This document shows positions 49,889 to 57,676 of a DNA stretch of 64,000 nucleotides, one piece after another. A program made the translations under genes and the position numbers. The stretch lies in contig CAKQPT010000012.1 in NCBI GenBank assembly GCA_934270345.1, forward strand, positions 7,605-71,604. Reading direction: 5' to 3'. This DNA comes from an uncultured Oribacterium sp. (lineage in GTDB: Bacteria > Bacillota > Clostridia > Lachnospirales > Lachnospiraceae). Position 1 is the first letter of the stretch. The number at the start of each line of letters is the position of its first letter. The notes under the pieces are model-generated. The model did no database searches, was not told where the DNA came from, and saw only the letters and a list, made by a program, of their open reading frames with translations.

Positions 49889-50486
49889 TGTTTTCCCCTT
49901 TCGTATCGTGTGCCGTCAAATCCCTAACTCCGCATCTCCACCTCTGGAATGAATCCTTCCCTTCGGTTTTGAACCATTCCATAAATTCATCAGCATCAGA
50001 CTTTTCAAAAACAAATTCACACTTACAGACTCCTGGAACCGGCGATATATTCAACGGAACGGCGAATGTGTCCCCGATTCTCTCGATCTTCGGCACCGGC
50101 TCTGCACCGACCTGCATCGGTTCGCTACTACATGTAGACCACTGCGGTCTGTTCTCCATATCAAGCCACTGCTGATGTCTGATGGCCAGATAGATGGTCT
50201 CAAGCTCCCTGACATCCATCGATTTCGTGTTGATGCGATGCGAATTGAAGCCACATCCACCCATTATTCCATCGATGATAGGTCTGATCGTGTCTCTGAC
50301 AGAGATAAACCTCCCAAACTCAAGCTTTCCATCCTCGGTCGATGTGTCAAACTTGACCTTGTTTCCCATGCTGGCAAGCCATTCAGCCAAATCATCACTC
50401 TGGCCCATGCCAGTGCGCATCATCATATTGATTGCCTTAAGGACCAGTTCAAGCTGGCCATTTGTCAATTCAATTTGGTATTTCAT
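49860..50486 (-). CDS. early phage protein, unknown (208 residues)
   Basis: 208 residues without a recognised domain. The N-terminal half is helical. The C-terminal part 'CKCEFVFEKSDADEFMEWFKTEGKDSFQRWR' has the layout F-x-E-W ... F-x-x-W-R, also found in the 67-residue protein encoded just before it, suggesting a shared small domain. Confidence 0.65.
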   Translation of the reverse strand: MKYQIELTNGQLELVLKAINMMMRTGMGQSDDLAEWLASMGNKVKFDTSTEDGKLEFGRFISVRDTIRPIIDGIMGGCGFNSHRINTKSMDVRELETIYLAIRHQQWLDMENRPQWSTCSSEPMQVGAEPVPKIERIGDTFAVPLNISPVPGVCKCEFVFEKSDADEFMEWFKTEGKDSFQRWRCGVRDLTAHDTKGENNGSIQVEND

Positions 50487-50686
50487 TTTTCCTCCTTGGC
50501 AGATTTTCGCATTTCTCTCCAGCTTTCAAACGCCTCATTGCCTCCGCCACTCATCAGCCACTCGCCGAAGTCGTCCAGAGTCTCCTTATCTTCGAAATGA
50601 ATTGTGAAATCCAGCGAAGCATCATACTCTCTGAACACTCCATCATTGCCGGCGCAGAACATGTGGCCATCAACATAGTTATCCAT
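50483..50686 (-). CDS. small acidic phage protein, unknown
   Basis: 67 residues; 'LDFTIHFEDKETLDDFGEWLMSGGGNEAFESWREM' repeats the F-x-E-W ... F-x-x-W-R layout of its downstream neighbour. Overlaps it by 4 bases. Function unknown. Confidence 0.6.
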   Translation of the reverse strand: MDNYVDGHMFCAGNDGVFREYDASLDFTIHFEDKETLDDFGEWLMSGGGNEAFESWREMRKSAKEEK

Positions 50687-51008
50687 TGTCTGTCTCCTCC
50701 ATCGCTTCGGCTGGCGTCTGTTCCGGTTTGAGGTTGTAGCTCCGTTTCACAGCACATCCGCAGTTCCAGCAGTACTTATCAACTATGTCATGAAGGCCAG
50801 CGCCACAGTTTCCACACTTGTAATAGTCATATGCAACACGCTTGCCGCGGTAGAGCTTAGGCGGCACACCCTTATTCAGCATCAACGTATACTTCACACG
50901 ATTTGAGAACCGGGCGAAGAGTCTTTCCTCCTCGCCTTTCAGTTCACCAACCATGGAAGGCAGCTTGTTCTCGAGATAGTCAATAGCATCTTTATTTCCA
51001 ATCATCAT
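50679..51008 (-). CDS. zinc-ribbon protein
   Basis: 109 residues, ending in a zinc ribbon: 'YYKCGNCGAGLHDIVDKYCWNCGCAV' (two CxxC knuckles). The N-terminal part is helical ('AIDYLENKLPSMVGELKGEEERLFARFSNRVKY'). Probably binds nucleic acid or a partner protein; target unknown. Confidence 0.7.
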   Translation of the reverse strand: MMIGNKDAIDYLENKLPSMVGELKGEEERLFARFSNRVKYTLMLNKGVPPKLYRGKRVAYDYYKCGNCGAGLHDIVDKYCWNCGCAVKRSYNLKPEQTPAEAMEETDNG

Positions 51009-51307
51009 GGCTTCTTTTTCTCCTTCTCAGATTTCATGAACGATAACGCAGCGATTGAAATGTCATACGCTCTGTAGATAATCGGATCTCCGAAATTGTC
51101 CATCGATTGAACCACCATGATCTCCATGGCCTTATCTATGGAGCGCACGGATATCGGCTCGAAATAATAATCCGGATCCGGCGCATCTCTGAATACGTAG
51201 GTCGGCTTTTGTCGGCCGGCATTTCTATCTGCAACAATGACCGCCGTCGTTATCGTCCCGACGGCAACCCCAAACAGAACACTGAAAACACATACAATCG
51301 CAATCAT
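51005..51307 (-). CDS. small membrane protein, unknown
   Basis: 100 residues from ATG 51307 with GGAGGG ahead; overlaps the previous stop. A single N-terminal membrane helix ('AIVCVFSVLFGVAVGTITTAVIV') is followed by a soluble, charged tail ('SIAALSFMKSEKEKKK'). No domain recognised. Confidence 0.6.
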   Translation of the reverse strand: MIAIVCVFSVLFGVAVGTITTAVIVADRNAGRQKPTYVFRDAPDPDYYFEPISVRSIDKAMEIMVVQSMDNFGDPIIYRAYDISIAALSFMKSEKEKKKP

Positions 51308-51717
51308 GCATCCCTCCAAATTATTTTCCGTCGCCCTGGATTCACTCGACCGAACCGGACCATTCGGAGCGTGTCTCGGCTATAGCTCTTCATGCAATAC
51401 TCGCGGATCGTGACCGTCTTCGCTCCTCCTAAGAGACAATCAATAGGGTTGATGGTGTAGTTCTTGTCTCTGTACCGGCCTTCGCTCAACGTGACTGAAA
51501 CCGGACCGATCGTCTCGAACTCTATGCATACATCCATACACACGACGCCGTTCACGTACGGTATCCGCTCCTCTGGTGGTACAGAGTCATCGAAAAAGCA
51601 AAATCCATTTGACGATGATGCCTGCCCCCGTAGCCGCCAATCTGTGTCGTTGTGGAGCGTGAGGCCGAGAGAGTAGGCAAGCATCTCATCGAGGCTCATG
51701 AATCTATACAGTTTCAT
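51304..51717 (-). CDS. early phage protein, unknown (137 residues)
   Basis: 137 residues, aromatic- and Arg-rich: 'MKLYRFMSLDEMLAYSLGLTLHN' opening, 'EFETIGPVSVTLSEGRYRD' and 'YSRDTLRMVRFGRVNPGRR'. The opening recalls small ADP-ribosyl-type or RES-type folds, but the catalytic residues cannot be confirmed, so no function is given. Confidence 0.6.
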   Translation of the reverse strand: MKLYRFMSLDEMLAYSLGLTLHNDTDWRLRGQASSSNGFCFFDDSVPPEERIPYVNGVVCMDVCIEFETIGPVSVTLSEGRYRDKNYTINPIDCLLGGAKTVTIREYCMKSYSRDTLRMVRFGRVNPGRRKIIWRDA

Positions 51718-51932
51718 TTCTCCTCCGTCATATCTGCATACTCGAGTTCTTTATCCTCGGCGGTGAGAAGGCTCTCCTCATCGACCTGATAACTGAGCTC
51801 GTCATACATTGCATCCTTCACACAATCCTCTGAACACAGATTGTGCTCGTTCCATCTGTAGTAATCATCGCCGGCCGAAATGGTCTGGCCACACTGGTCG
51901 CACACAATCGGCTCGTCATCCTCAAACTTCAT
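51714..51932 (-). CDS. small zinc-binding phage protein
   Basis: 72 residues: CDQCGQTI...WNEHNLCSEDC (two Cys pairs), acidic C-terminus. Zinc-binding is likely; the rest is unknown. Overlaps its neighbours by a few bases. Confidence 0.65.
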   Translation of the reverse strand: MKFEDDEPIVCDQCGQTISAGDDYYRWNEHNLCSEDCVKDAMYDELSYQVDEESLLTAEDKELEYADMTEEK

Positions 51933-52089
51933 ACATCCTCCTTCTTTTCACTATTGGCTCCCACGAGAGTTCCTGCCCACACCCCGTGCACCTCTCTGAG
52001 AGATACACGAGGCGCTTGCCACAGGAAGGGCAGATGCAGCTTGCGAAGTGTCTGCCAGGAGCGACCGAAATCTTTATCCTTGTTTTCAC
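51922..52089 (-). CDS. small zinc-ribbon protein
   Basis: 55 residues from a GTG with AAAGGAAG upstream; a TTG at 52110 is possible. Zinc ribbon 'CICPSCGKRLVYLSERCTGCGQELSW' with two CxxC pairs and a basic tail (VKRRRMYEV). Confidence 0.6.
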   Translation of the reverse strand: MKTRIKISVAPGRHFASCICPSCGKRLVYLSERCTGCGQELSWEPIVKRRRMYEV

Positions 52090-52105
52090 AGCTTCCTTTC
52101 GTTTG

Positions 52106-52140
52106 AACAACTAGCCTCAGTTGTTCAACAACTAGATTTT
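52106..52140. promoter_or_regulatory. inverted repeat between early genes
   Basis: A perfect 10-bp inverted repeat TTGAACAACT - AGCCTC - AGTTGTTCAA, with a further copy of GTTGTTCAACAAC overlapping. It is in the gap between two leftward genes. Operator or terminator function cannot be decided. Confidence 0.4.
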
Positions 52141-52162
52141 TTGATACCACAACCGATATATG

Positions 52163-52429
52163 TTATTTTTTGTTACATTTTCTGAATCTATCGGCCTTTT
52201 TACAGGTGGCGAAGTGGCTGATGTAGCCGTAACTAGGCTCGCCGTCACCGGTGAACTCTCCGGCAACGATATTCCCGTCCGGCGTCACGATTCTCTCGTG
52301 GCCGCCTTCCTTCGGCCAGAAGTCTCTGATCAGAGGATTGCACGGCATCTGCTTGCCGGCTTTCGTTTTGATGAACACGATCTGCTGGCCACAGGCTCTG
52401 CAGAATCCGAAGTTATTCACTGATTTCAT
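52163..52429 (-). CDS. small zinc-binding phage protein
   Basis: 88 residues, N-terminal CRACGQQ and a C-terminal 'FATCKKADRFRKC', with 'KQMPCNPLIRDFWPKEGGHERIVTPDGNIV' between. This arrangement is common in small phage proteins of unknown function. GGAG precedes the ATG. Confidence 0.65.
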   Translation of the reverse strand: MKSVNNFGFCRACGQQIVFIKTKAGKQMPCNPLIRDFWPKEGGHERIVTPDGNIVAGEFTGDGEPSYGYISHFATCKKADRFRKCNKK

Positions 52430-52769
52430 CGCATCTCCTCCAGATATGCATCACATTCTCGATGCGTCCTTTGAATCCGTGGAAGTATTCCGTCTCCTTT
52501 GGGAAAATCTGAAACGCCTCCTCGTCATCCTTGAAGCACAGACGCTTCAGCTCGACCATTTCCTCCCATGTCGGAGTACGCTTTTTCAGAAGACGAACAC
52601 TCACATGGTCCATGCGCTCGTTCCCATCCTTCTCGGCGTAAGAGATAATCACGGTGGAATTCACGCCGGTGGTGAACTGATAGCAGAATGACCACATGTA
52701 CTTCATTCCCAACATCGGTTTAAAGTTTGACACCCTTGGCTTTCTGCTGATTTCTTCAATCGTCCGCAT
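52413..52769 (-). CDS. phage DUF7694-like protein
   Basis: 118 residues from ATG 52769, overlapping the ParB-like gene. 'FCYQFTTGVNSTVIISYAEKDG', 'EEMVELKRLCFKDDEEAFQIFP' and 'NVMHIWRRCDEI' match a small conserved phage protein family (DUF7694) found in many Gram-positive phages. Function unknown. Confidence 0.65.
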   Translation of the reverse strand: MRTIEEISRKPRVSNFKPMLGMKYMWSFCYQFTTGVNSTVIISYAEKDGNERMDHVSVRLLKKRTPTWEEMVELKRLCFKDDEEAFQIFPKETEYFHGFKGRIENVMHIWRRCDEISE

Positions 52770-54198
52770 TCTTTTGCTCCTTTCCAGGAAGCTTCGGAGC
52801 ATCATCGTTGATGTGTTCGAAAAAGCTTCCATTCAACACGCTCAGCTCCTCACTCGATGCCTCGTATCCTAGCTTGGCCATAAAGTCATAGAGGACATTG
52901 AGCTTCTTCACAAACCAGCTATCAGCACCGGCAAAGTTGAACTCATTGAGACTCCACTTTGATGAATACTTATACGGAATATACTTTGTCACATATTCAC
53001 GCAAGGTCGTATCTTCACGAAACATGGCCAGGATCTCGACGATTGCCATTCTCATTGGCTCGTCTGCGAACTTCTTCCGGATGTCGTCGAGCTCTGAGGC
53101 CGAGCACTGGTACCTCGGCTTCTTGAATCCGAGCATCTCGCCGATATAGTTCTCGATTCCATAATGTGCAGATGTGCTTTCGACGCACCATCCGCTGACG
53201 CACTGGATCAAGAAGGTGACAACGGTCTGCTGATTCTTTTTCTCCTTCAACGTTCCCTCCGAGAGTCCGAACAGGAAGTCCTCGCGCAGCTTCTTGTGTC
53301 TAGCCAGCGTGGCGTCAATTTCTGCCTTCCGGTTCTTGTACCATGCCTCGTACTCAGATACTACAGCCGGCCGCTTTTCGGCTTTCTGCTTTTCCGGTTT
53401 CGCATAGAGGTAGCAGCCGAAACAATTGTCGTCGAAGTAGTAATACTTCCTCGTTTCCGCATCCGCCGGCGGCTCGACAGTTGTTTCCTCTCTGTAGTAA
53501 TAGCATCTACGCTGTTCCCACTTTGACGATACGTACCGCTCAGATTTCTTTGACTCCGGGAACTTTTCAGCGAAACGAGAAACGAGGGAGATCACCCTGT
53601 CTTTCTGCTTCAGTCGTTTCTGTCGGTCAAGAGCATTCTCCAACATGTTGTTGAAGTTTGCGGTTCCGATGTAGTCGAGTACCTCGTTTCGCTGTGCTGG
53701 GTCCTCGATTTTCATGAGCTCCATGTAATCGTGAATCGTACCGCCTCTGCCTTCTGCAGACTTGAGCTTATCCCGATCCAGCTCGCGGAGCTTCAGTCTC
53801 CGGTTGATGGTGCTCTTCGAGAATCCGGTCGTTCGAGTGATGCTCTCCATGCTTTCGCCCAGATCGAGCATGTACTGGAAGCCGTCGGCCTGCTCGATGG
53901 CGGTCAGATCAGAACGCTGCATGTTCTCAATCATCATCGTTCTGAACTGCTCCTCCTCGGTCATGTATGTGACAGCACACGGCAACTCTGTGAGACCGGC
54001 GCGTCGTGCCGCTTCCAGCCGCCGATGACCGATGATGACTGTATAGCCTCCGCCATCCCTCGGCACGACGGTCAGATTCTGCAGAACGCCGTTTACCTTG
54101 ATGGAATCGACGAGCTCATCCAGATCACCGAGCTCCTTTCTCGGATTCTGCGGATGCGGAAAGAGGTCGTATGTTGGAATCATTTGAATGTTATCCAT
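52756..54198 (-). CDS. ParB/RepB-like protein, long form
   Basis: 480 residues. N-terminal ParB domain ('IPTYDLFPHPQNPRKELGDLDELVDSIKVNGVLQNLTVVPRDGGGYTVIIGHRRLEAARRAGL'), with the family's GHRR and 'ENMQRSDLTAIEQADGFQYM'. A helix-turn-helix follows ('ESMESITRTTGFSKSTINRRLKLRELD'). The C-terminal half is a large helical region without known domain. Phage genes like this are thought to take part in replication or DNA-modification tasks. It is the third ParB-type gene in this prophage. Confidence 0.85.
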   Translation of the reverse strand: MDNIQMIPTYDLFPHPQNPRKELGDLDELVDSIKVNGVLQNLTVVPRDGGGYTVIIGHRRLEAARRAGLTELPCAVTYMTEEEQFRTMMIENMQRSDLTAIEQADGFQYMLDLGESMESITRTTGFSKSTINRRLKLRELDRDKLKSAEGRGGTIHDYMELMKIEDPAQRNEVLDYIGTANFNNMLENALDRQKRLKQKDRVISLVSRFAEKFPESKKSERYVSSKWEQRRCYYYREETTVEPPADAETRKYYYFDDNCFGCYLYAKPEKQKAEKRPAVVSEYEAWYKNRKAEIDATLARHKKLREDFLFGLSEGTLKEKKNQQTVVTFLIQCVSGWCVESTSAHYGIENYIGEMLGFKKPRYQCSASELDDIRKKFADEPMRMAIVEILAMFREDTTLREYVTKYIPYKYSSKWSLNEFNFAGADSWFVKKLNVLYDFMAKLGYEASSEELSVLNGSFFEHINDDAPKLPGKEQKNADD

Positions 54199-54222
54199 GG
54201 TAGTAGTTCCTTTCGTTTAAAA

Positions 54223-54588
54223 TCAATCGAGGTCGATTTCCTGCTGACCGTACGGATTATTCCGAACGATGAAGCCGGAACCGGACTCTCTATACAGCTG
54301 CACATCTGCGCCTCCGGTGATGCATCCATCGGTGAGCTTCTCGGTGTAGTTGGCATTCACTTTGCAGTCAATCATCGGAATGTAGGTGTCGGCATTCGGC
54401 GTATCTTCGGAATCATCCTCGGTGAGCTTCACGCTGATATTCACAGTCATCTTCATTTCCTCGATGCTCTTGTCTGTGATGGTCTGAATGCCCTGATTGA
54501 GCACCTTGTCGAACTTCTCCCTCAGCTCATCGAACAGCGCTCCGCTGATGCTGAGCTTCTCCGGCGTCTTGATTCTGATTTTTCCCAT
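54223..54588 (-). CDS. early phage protein, unknown
   Basis: 121 residues; 'GKIRIKTPEKLSISGALFDELREKFDKVLNQGIQTITDKSIEEMKMTVNISVKLTEDDSEDTP...DCKVNANYTEKLTDG' is a conserved small phage protein pattern. The ATG at 54588 is 6 bases from AAGGAGGT; an ATG at 54594 is adjacent. The N-terminus overlaps the DUF1064 gene. Confidence 0.6.
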   Translation of the reverse strand: MGKIRIKTPEKLSISGALFDELREKFDKVLNQGIQTITDKSIEEMKMTVNISVKLTEDDSEDTPNADTYIPMIDCKVNANYTEKLTDGCITGGADVQLYRESGSGFIVRNNPYGQQEIDLD

Positions 54589-54590
54589 TT

Positions 54591-54959
54591 TCATACCTCC
54601 TTGATGGCGATCCCATAAAACCAGCGGAACATTTTCCGCTTGATAACAAATTTTGCATATCCAGCAGACTGCGGATCTCGATATCCTTTGACATCCTCCA
54701 CAATCTGATTTCCGGCCGAATCCGTGTAGACGAAATCGGCGATGTAGCTGACAGCACGTTCGGCGATTTTTCCATCCTCGCCTCGCTGATTCGGTATCAG
54801 TTCGTATTTGACCTGCCTCTGCAGGTTGCTGATCTGCCCGGTGGCGGCCAGGATCCGGAGCTCCTCCCATCGGTCTCGCTCCTTTTTTGAGTCGAACATG
54901 ATGCCGTCCGTGCTTTCGCATTTTCGTGCTCCATATTTATTTTTCGGATTTCTGATCAT
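54591..54959 (-). CDS. DUF1064 nuclease-like protein
   Basis: 122 residues of the DUF1064 family (phage PD-(D/E)XK-like/Holliday-junction-type endonuclease relatives). 'KYGARKCESTDGIMFDSKKERDRWEELRIL' and 'YIADFVYTDSAGNQIVEDVKGYRD' carry the conserved Glu, Asp and Lys (D-F ... E-D-V-K) of the active site. Such proteins resolve or process branched DNA in recombination. Confidence 0.85.
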   Translation of the reverse strand: MIRNPKNKYGARKCESTDGIMFDSKKERDRWEELRILAATGQISNLQRQVKYELIPNQRGEDGKIAERAVSYIADFVYTDSAGNQIVEDVKGYRDPQSAGYAKFVIKRKMFRWFYGIAIKEV

Positions 54960-55267
54960 AAATATTTCTTTCCATATCGTGCGAGGAACTGTGCCTCCGC
55001 ATCCTCGATCGTTCTGGCCTTGCCCTCCGCGAGCTGATTCCGCTCAAATGCGAGCTGGCCGATGATTTCGCAGAGCGTATCAACCGTGTTGTTCATGTGA
55101 GCTGCTACAGCCGAATACTGGTGATGATACGGACAGAGCGGAAGCACCAGTCCGTCCTCACTCGCCAGCTCACGCTTGCCATGCCCATGAATCACGTGAT
55201 GCCAATCTGCACGAGCTCCGCAGATTGCACAGAACTCCATGTTTGCTGTGATTTTCGGGACGATCAT
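54956..55267 (-). CDS. HNH-type phage protein
   Basis: 103 residues. CAICGARADWHHVIHGHGKR and 'CPYHHQ' give the CxxC ... HH ... CxxHH zinc-finger pattern of small phage HNH/NinG-like proteins (DUF968 region). Likely a recombination nuclease or zinc protein. Overlaps both neighbours by 4 bases. Confidence 0.75.
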   Translation of the reverse strand: MIVPKITANMEFCAICGARADWHHVIHGHGKRELASEDGLVLPLCPYHHQYSAVAAHMNNTVDTLCEIIGQLAFERNQLAEGKARTIEDAEAQFLARYGKKYL

Positions 55268-55446
55268 GACGGCGCCTCCTCGGACTTTTTACCCTGTCCC
55301 TTCTCACAATCGCAGTTCTGACCCCAGGCATAACCCTTGTCATCCACCCATGTGATGAGGCCAGTGTCCTTGCACTTCGGGCATGTATAGAATGTCTGGA
55401 AGTGTATCTTTCCATCAGGCCCCTGTACTGGTATCGTCTGTGCCAT
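55264..55446 (-). CDS. small zinc-binding protein, possibly helicase-loader associated
   Basis: 60 residues: CPKCKDTG...CDCEKGQG, the CxxC...CxC type found at the N-terminus of DnaI/DnaC-like loaders. As a separate gene next to the loader gene it could be an accessory. AGGAG lies before the ATG. Confidence 0.65.
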   Translation of the reverse strand: MAQTIPVQGPDGKIHFQTFYTCPKCKDTGLITWVDDKGYAWGQNCDCEKGQGKKSEEAPS

Positions 55447-56047
55447 TGTTCTCCTTTCCGAAACTCTGAATCAGTTTCGTGTATTTTTCCTTCATCTCGA
55501 CCGGAGGCTCAGCCCTCTGCAGAGCTTCCTCCGCTTTACGTTTCTGCAGGCGGAGTATCTTCTCCGGTGTCCGCGCCTCGGCCTTCAACCTCTCGACCGT
55601 CTGGTTATAGGTCCGCCGGAAGTGCGACTCCTGCACATTTCCATTCCATTCACCGCTCGTGTGGTTGTCCCACTTGAGGTTTTCTGGTGAACCGACGGCT
55701 GCCTGCATCTCCGGAGGCATCCGGTCGAACTCCTCCTGTGCGTTGTAGTTACCATTCGCTATGGCTCTGCGCCACATGGCCACCGCCTCCGCCTCACTGA
55801 GGTAGCTCTCGCCAATCGTGATCGGCACCACGGCGTTTCGAACCATTCCGACAGTAGGGAAGTATCCGAGCTTTCCGCTCGATTCCAGGGCGACCAGAGC
55901 ATTCATGGCAGCCTTGAACTCGACATCCTGCAGAACGTAGAACCACGCGCCGACCGTATGATCAAGCTGAGTGAGGTCCTTGAATGTATTCGGATGGTAG
56001 GCGGCAGCGGTGGTCACGAGCTTTCCACATTCGTCTCTTGTCATCAC
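55415..56047 (-). CDS. replicative helicase loader/inhibitor (G39P-like)
   Basis: 210 residues. The N-terminal ~110 residues match the SPP1 G39P family that loads the replicative helicase ('FKDLTQLDHTVGAWFYVLQDVEFKAAMNALVALESSGKLGYFPTVGMVRNAV'). The C-terminal half is basic and helical ('EARTPEKILRLQKRKAEEAL'), likely the helicase contact. Start ATGATG overlaps the upstream stop. It directly follows the initiator gene. Confidence 0.82.
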   Translation of the reverse strand: MMTRDECGKLVTTAAAYHPNTFKDLTQLDHTVGAWFYVLQDVEFKAAMNALVALESSGKLGYFPTVGMVRNAVVPITIGESYLSEAEAVAMWRRAIANGNYNAQEEFDRMPPEMQAAVGSPENLKWDNHTSGEWNGNVQESHFRRTYNQTVERLKAEARTPEKILRLQKRKAEEALQRAEPPVEMKEKYTKLIQSFGKENNGTDDTSTGA

Positions 56048-56859
56048 ACGCCTCCATACATCTGAGCGGCCTGCTGGAGAACATCGCCAGGAGAGCTCCG
56101 CTGACCGACAGCAGGGTGATACTTGTCCTGCTCACGTGCAAGCCAGGAATTCACGAAACGTTTGATTCCGGCTTTTGTCTTCCGCTTGCTCGGATTGTCC
56201 TCACACCATTTCTTCATTTCTCGAAACTGCTGCATTATGTCCACCGCCGGATATGTGTTCATGTATGAGCTGACATCATTTTGATAAAACGGATATTCAG
56301 ACCCATCATTCAGTTTCAACGTTATAACCGGTGGCTCTGATGCCGCTTTCGGCTCAGAGCTAATAATGGATTCGGATTGATATTCGGATTCTGTATTGGA
56401 TTGGATTGGATTAAGGCCGCAATCTGCGGCGAGTTGCGGCGAGTTGCTGTCAACTGTCAGCGAGTTGCTGTCAACTGTCAGCGAGTTGCTGTCAACTGTC
56501 AGCGAGTTGCTTATTGATGGAGGAGACGGGTACTTGCTCCGCTGATTTCGTATCCGCTGATGCTTATTCCAAGTGACCATTTCAAGATACGGCCGGTCAT
56601 CGACCGTGTACAACCGGATGAGACCGGCTGCACACATATGATCGAGACCTTCCTGTATTTCCTTATCCTTAATTTCTTTCAACGGGAAACACGTTCCTTT
56701 GATGATCTTTACCCTTCCGTCGAATCTTCCATAGTCGTCACATGCCACGATCAGACGATAAAAGAAAGCCTCCTCAAACCATGTCAGCTTATTTATTTCC
56801 TCGCTTTGGCAAATGCTCTCCTTCAAAATTCTGTTTGGCATTTCAAGATCCTCTTTCAT
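56044..56859 (-). CDS. phage replication initiator, DnaD-type N-terminus
   Basis: 271 residues. N-terminal 'INKLTWFEEAFFYRLIVACDDYGRFDGRVKIIKGTCFPLKEIKDKEIQEGLDHMCAAGLIRLYTVDDRPYLEMVTWNKHQRIR' is the phage replisome-organiser winged helix. A repeat-encoded linker (N-S-L-T-V-D-S x3) follows, then a C-terminal helical part ('FREMKKWCEDNPSKRKTKAGIKRFVNSWLARE'). The 21-bp DNA repeats inside the gene may be the origin it binds. ATG 56859 overlaps the SSB stop; ATG 56841 is an alternative. Confidence 0.85.
   Translation of the reverse strand: MKEDLEMPNRILKESICQSEEINKLTWFEEAFFYRLIVACDDYGRFDGRVKIIKGTCFPLKEIKDKEIQEGLDHMCAAGLIRLYTVDDRPYLEMVTWNKHQRIRNQRSKYPSPPSISNSLTVDSNSLTVDSNSLTVDSNSPQLAADCGLNPIQSNTESEYQSESIISSEPKAASEPPVITLKLNDGSEYPFYQNDVSSYMNTYPAVDIMQQFREMKKWCEDNPSKRKTKAGIKRFVNSWLAREQDKYHPAVGQRSSPGDVLQQAAQMYGGV
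56431..56510. repeat. 21-bp tandem repeats inside the initiator gene, candidate origin iterons
   Basis: Three complete copies of a 21-bp unit (56441-56461, 56462-56482, 56483-56503), with partial units at both ends. Each unit contains AGTTGCTGTCAACT, an inverted repeat. They encode the N-S-L-T-V-D-S repeats of the initiator. Iterons inside the initiator gene are a common phage origin design (lambda O). Confidence 0.75.
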
Positions 56860-57425
56860 TAGTTGAACGGCAGGCCCTCATCCTCTACAGAGTCCGGTAT
56901 ATGCATGAAGTTGTCGCTGTTGTCACGACCAGTCTGCTGACTCGGATAGAGAGGGAGACTCTGCTGCTGGTACTGATAGCCTCCCTGCGGAGCCTGTGGT
57001 GCCATCTGTGGGGCTCCGGCGTTCTGGTAAGTCTGCTGATAACCCTGATTCTGATAACCTCCCTGCGGAGCCTGTGGTGCGTTTCCAGAGGATTGTGCAG
57101 ACTTCGATTCACCGAAGTTCACCTCATCGCAATAGCAATCGTTCGTGTATACGGTCGCTCCGGTCGAGTTGTCCTTGTAGCTTCCGGTCTGCCAGCGACC
57201 ACGCACCTCGAGCTTCATGCCCTTGTGGGTGTACTTCTGCATCCACTCTGCACGCTTTCCAAATGCTACGCATCGGATGAAGTCGGCCTCACGGTTTCCG
57301 TTTGCATCGGTCCGGCTACGGTCAACGGCCAGTGTGAAATTCGATATACACATCGCATTCTGTCCGGTGGAGGACCGGATATCGGGGTCCTTTGTCAAAC
57401 GCCCCGAGAGAATCACACAGTTCAT
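56859..57425 (-). CDS. ssb: single-stranded DNA-binding protein
   Basis: 188 residues. OB-fold at residues 1-105 ('MNCVILSGRLTKDPDIR', 'FTLAVDR', 'ADFIRCVAFGKRAEWM', 'GRWQTGSYKDN'). A Gly/Gln/Pro-rich repeated tail (PQAPQGGYQ) follows, and the C-terminal tip ends DEGLPFN, like the D-D-x-x-P-F partner-binding tip. Serves phage replication and recombination. Confidence 0.93.
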   Translation of the reverse strand: MNCVILSGRLTKDPDIRSSTGQNAMCISNFTLAVDRSRTDANGNREADFIRCVAFGKRAEWMQKYTHKGMKLEVRGRWQTGSYKDNSTGATVYTNDCYCDEVNFGESKSAQSSGNAPQAPQGGYQNQGYQQTYQNAGAPQMAPQAPQGGYQYQQQSLPLYPSQQTGRDNSDNFMHIPDSVEDEGLPFN

Positions 57426-57676
57426 TCCTCATCCTCCTCGTTCTTCTGGGACTCAACTGCCTTAACGGCGTTGGACAGCTTCAGGCTGTTCATGACGAAT
57501 TCATATCCATACTGATATTTATCGATATCGTTTCTATTGATAACGCGAACGAGCAGTTCATACTCGGCCTCTGTTTTGATGAGGCGCTTGTACTCCTCGA
57601 TAGGGATAAGGATGTGATTGGTCTCGAGTGTGATGGCCGCATCGTCCGGCTTGGTAATGATGTTGTTATATTCCAT
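57422..57676 (-). CDS. small phage protein, unknown
   Basis: 84 residues from ATG 57676 with GGAGGA ahead: 'ITLETNHILIPIEEYKRLIKTEAEYELLVRVINRNDI'. Small helical protein recurring in clostridial phages. It overlaps SSB by 4 bases. Confidence 0.65.
   Translation of the reverse strand: MEYNNIITKPDDAAITLETNHILIPIEEYKRLIKTEAEYELLVRVINRNDIDKYQYGYEFVMNSLKLSNAVKAVESQKNEEDEE

Noticed and set aside
43682..54198. Plasmid-like partition system from the ParB-type genes
   Set aside because: No ParA-type ATPase gene and no parS-like repeats were found beside them, and the phage is integrated.
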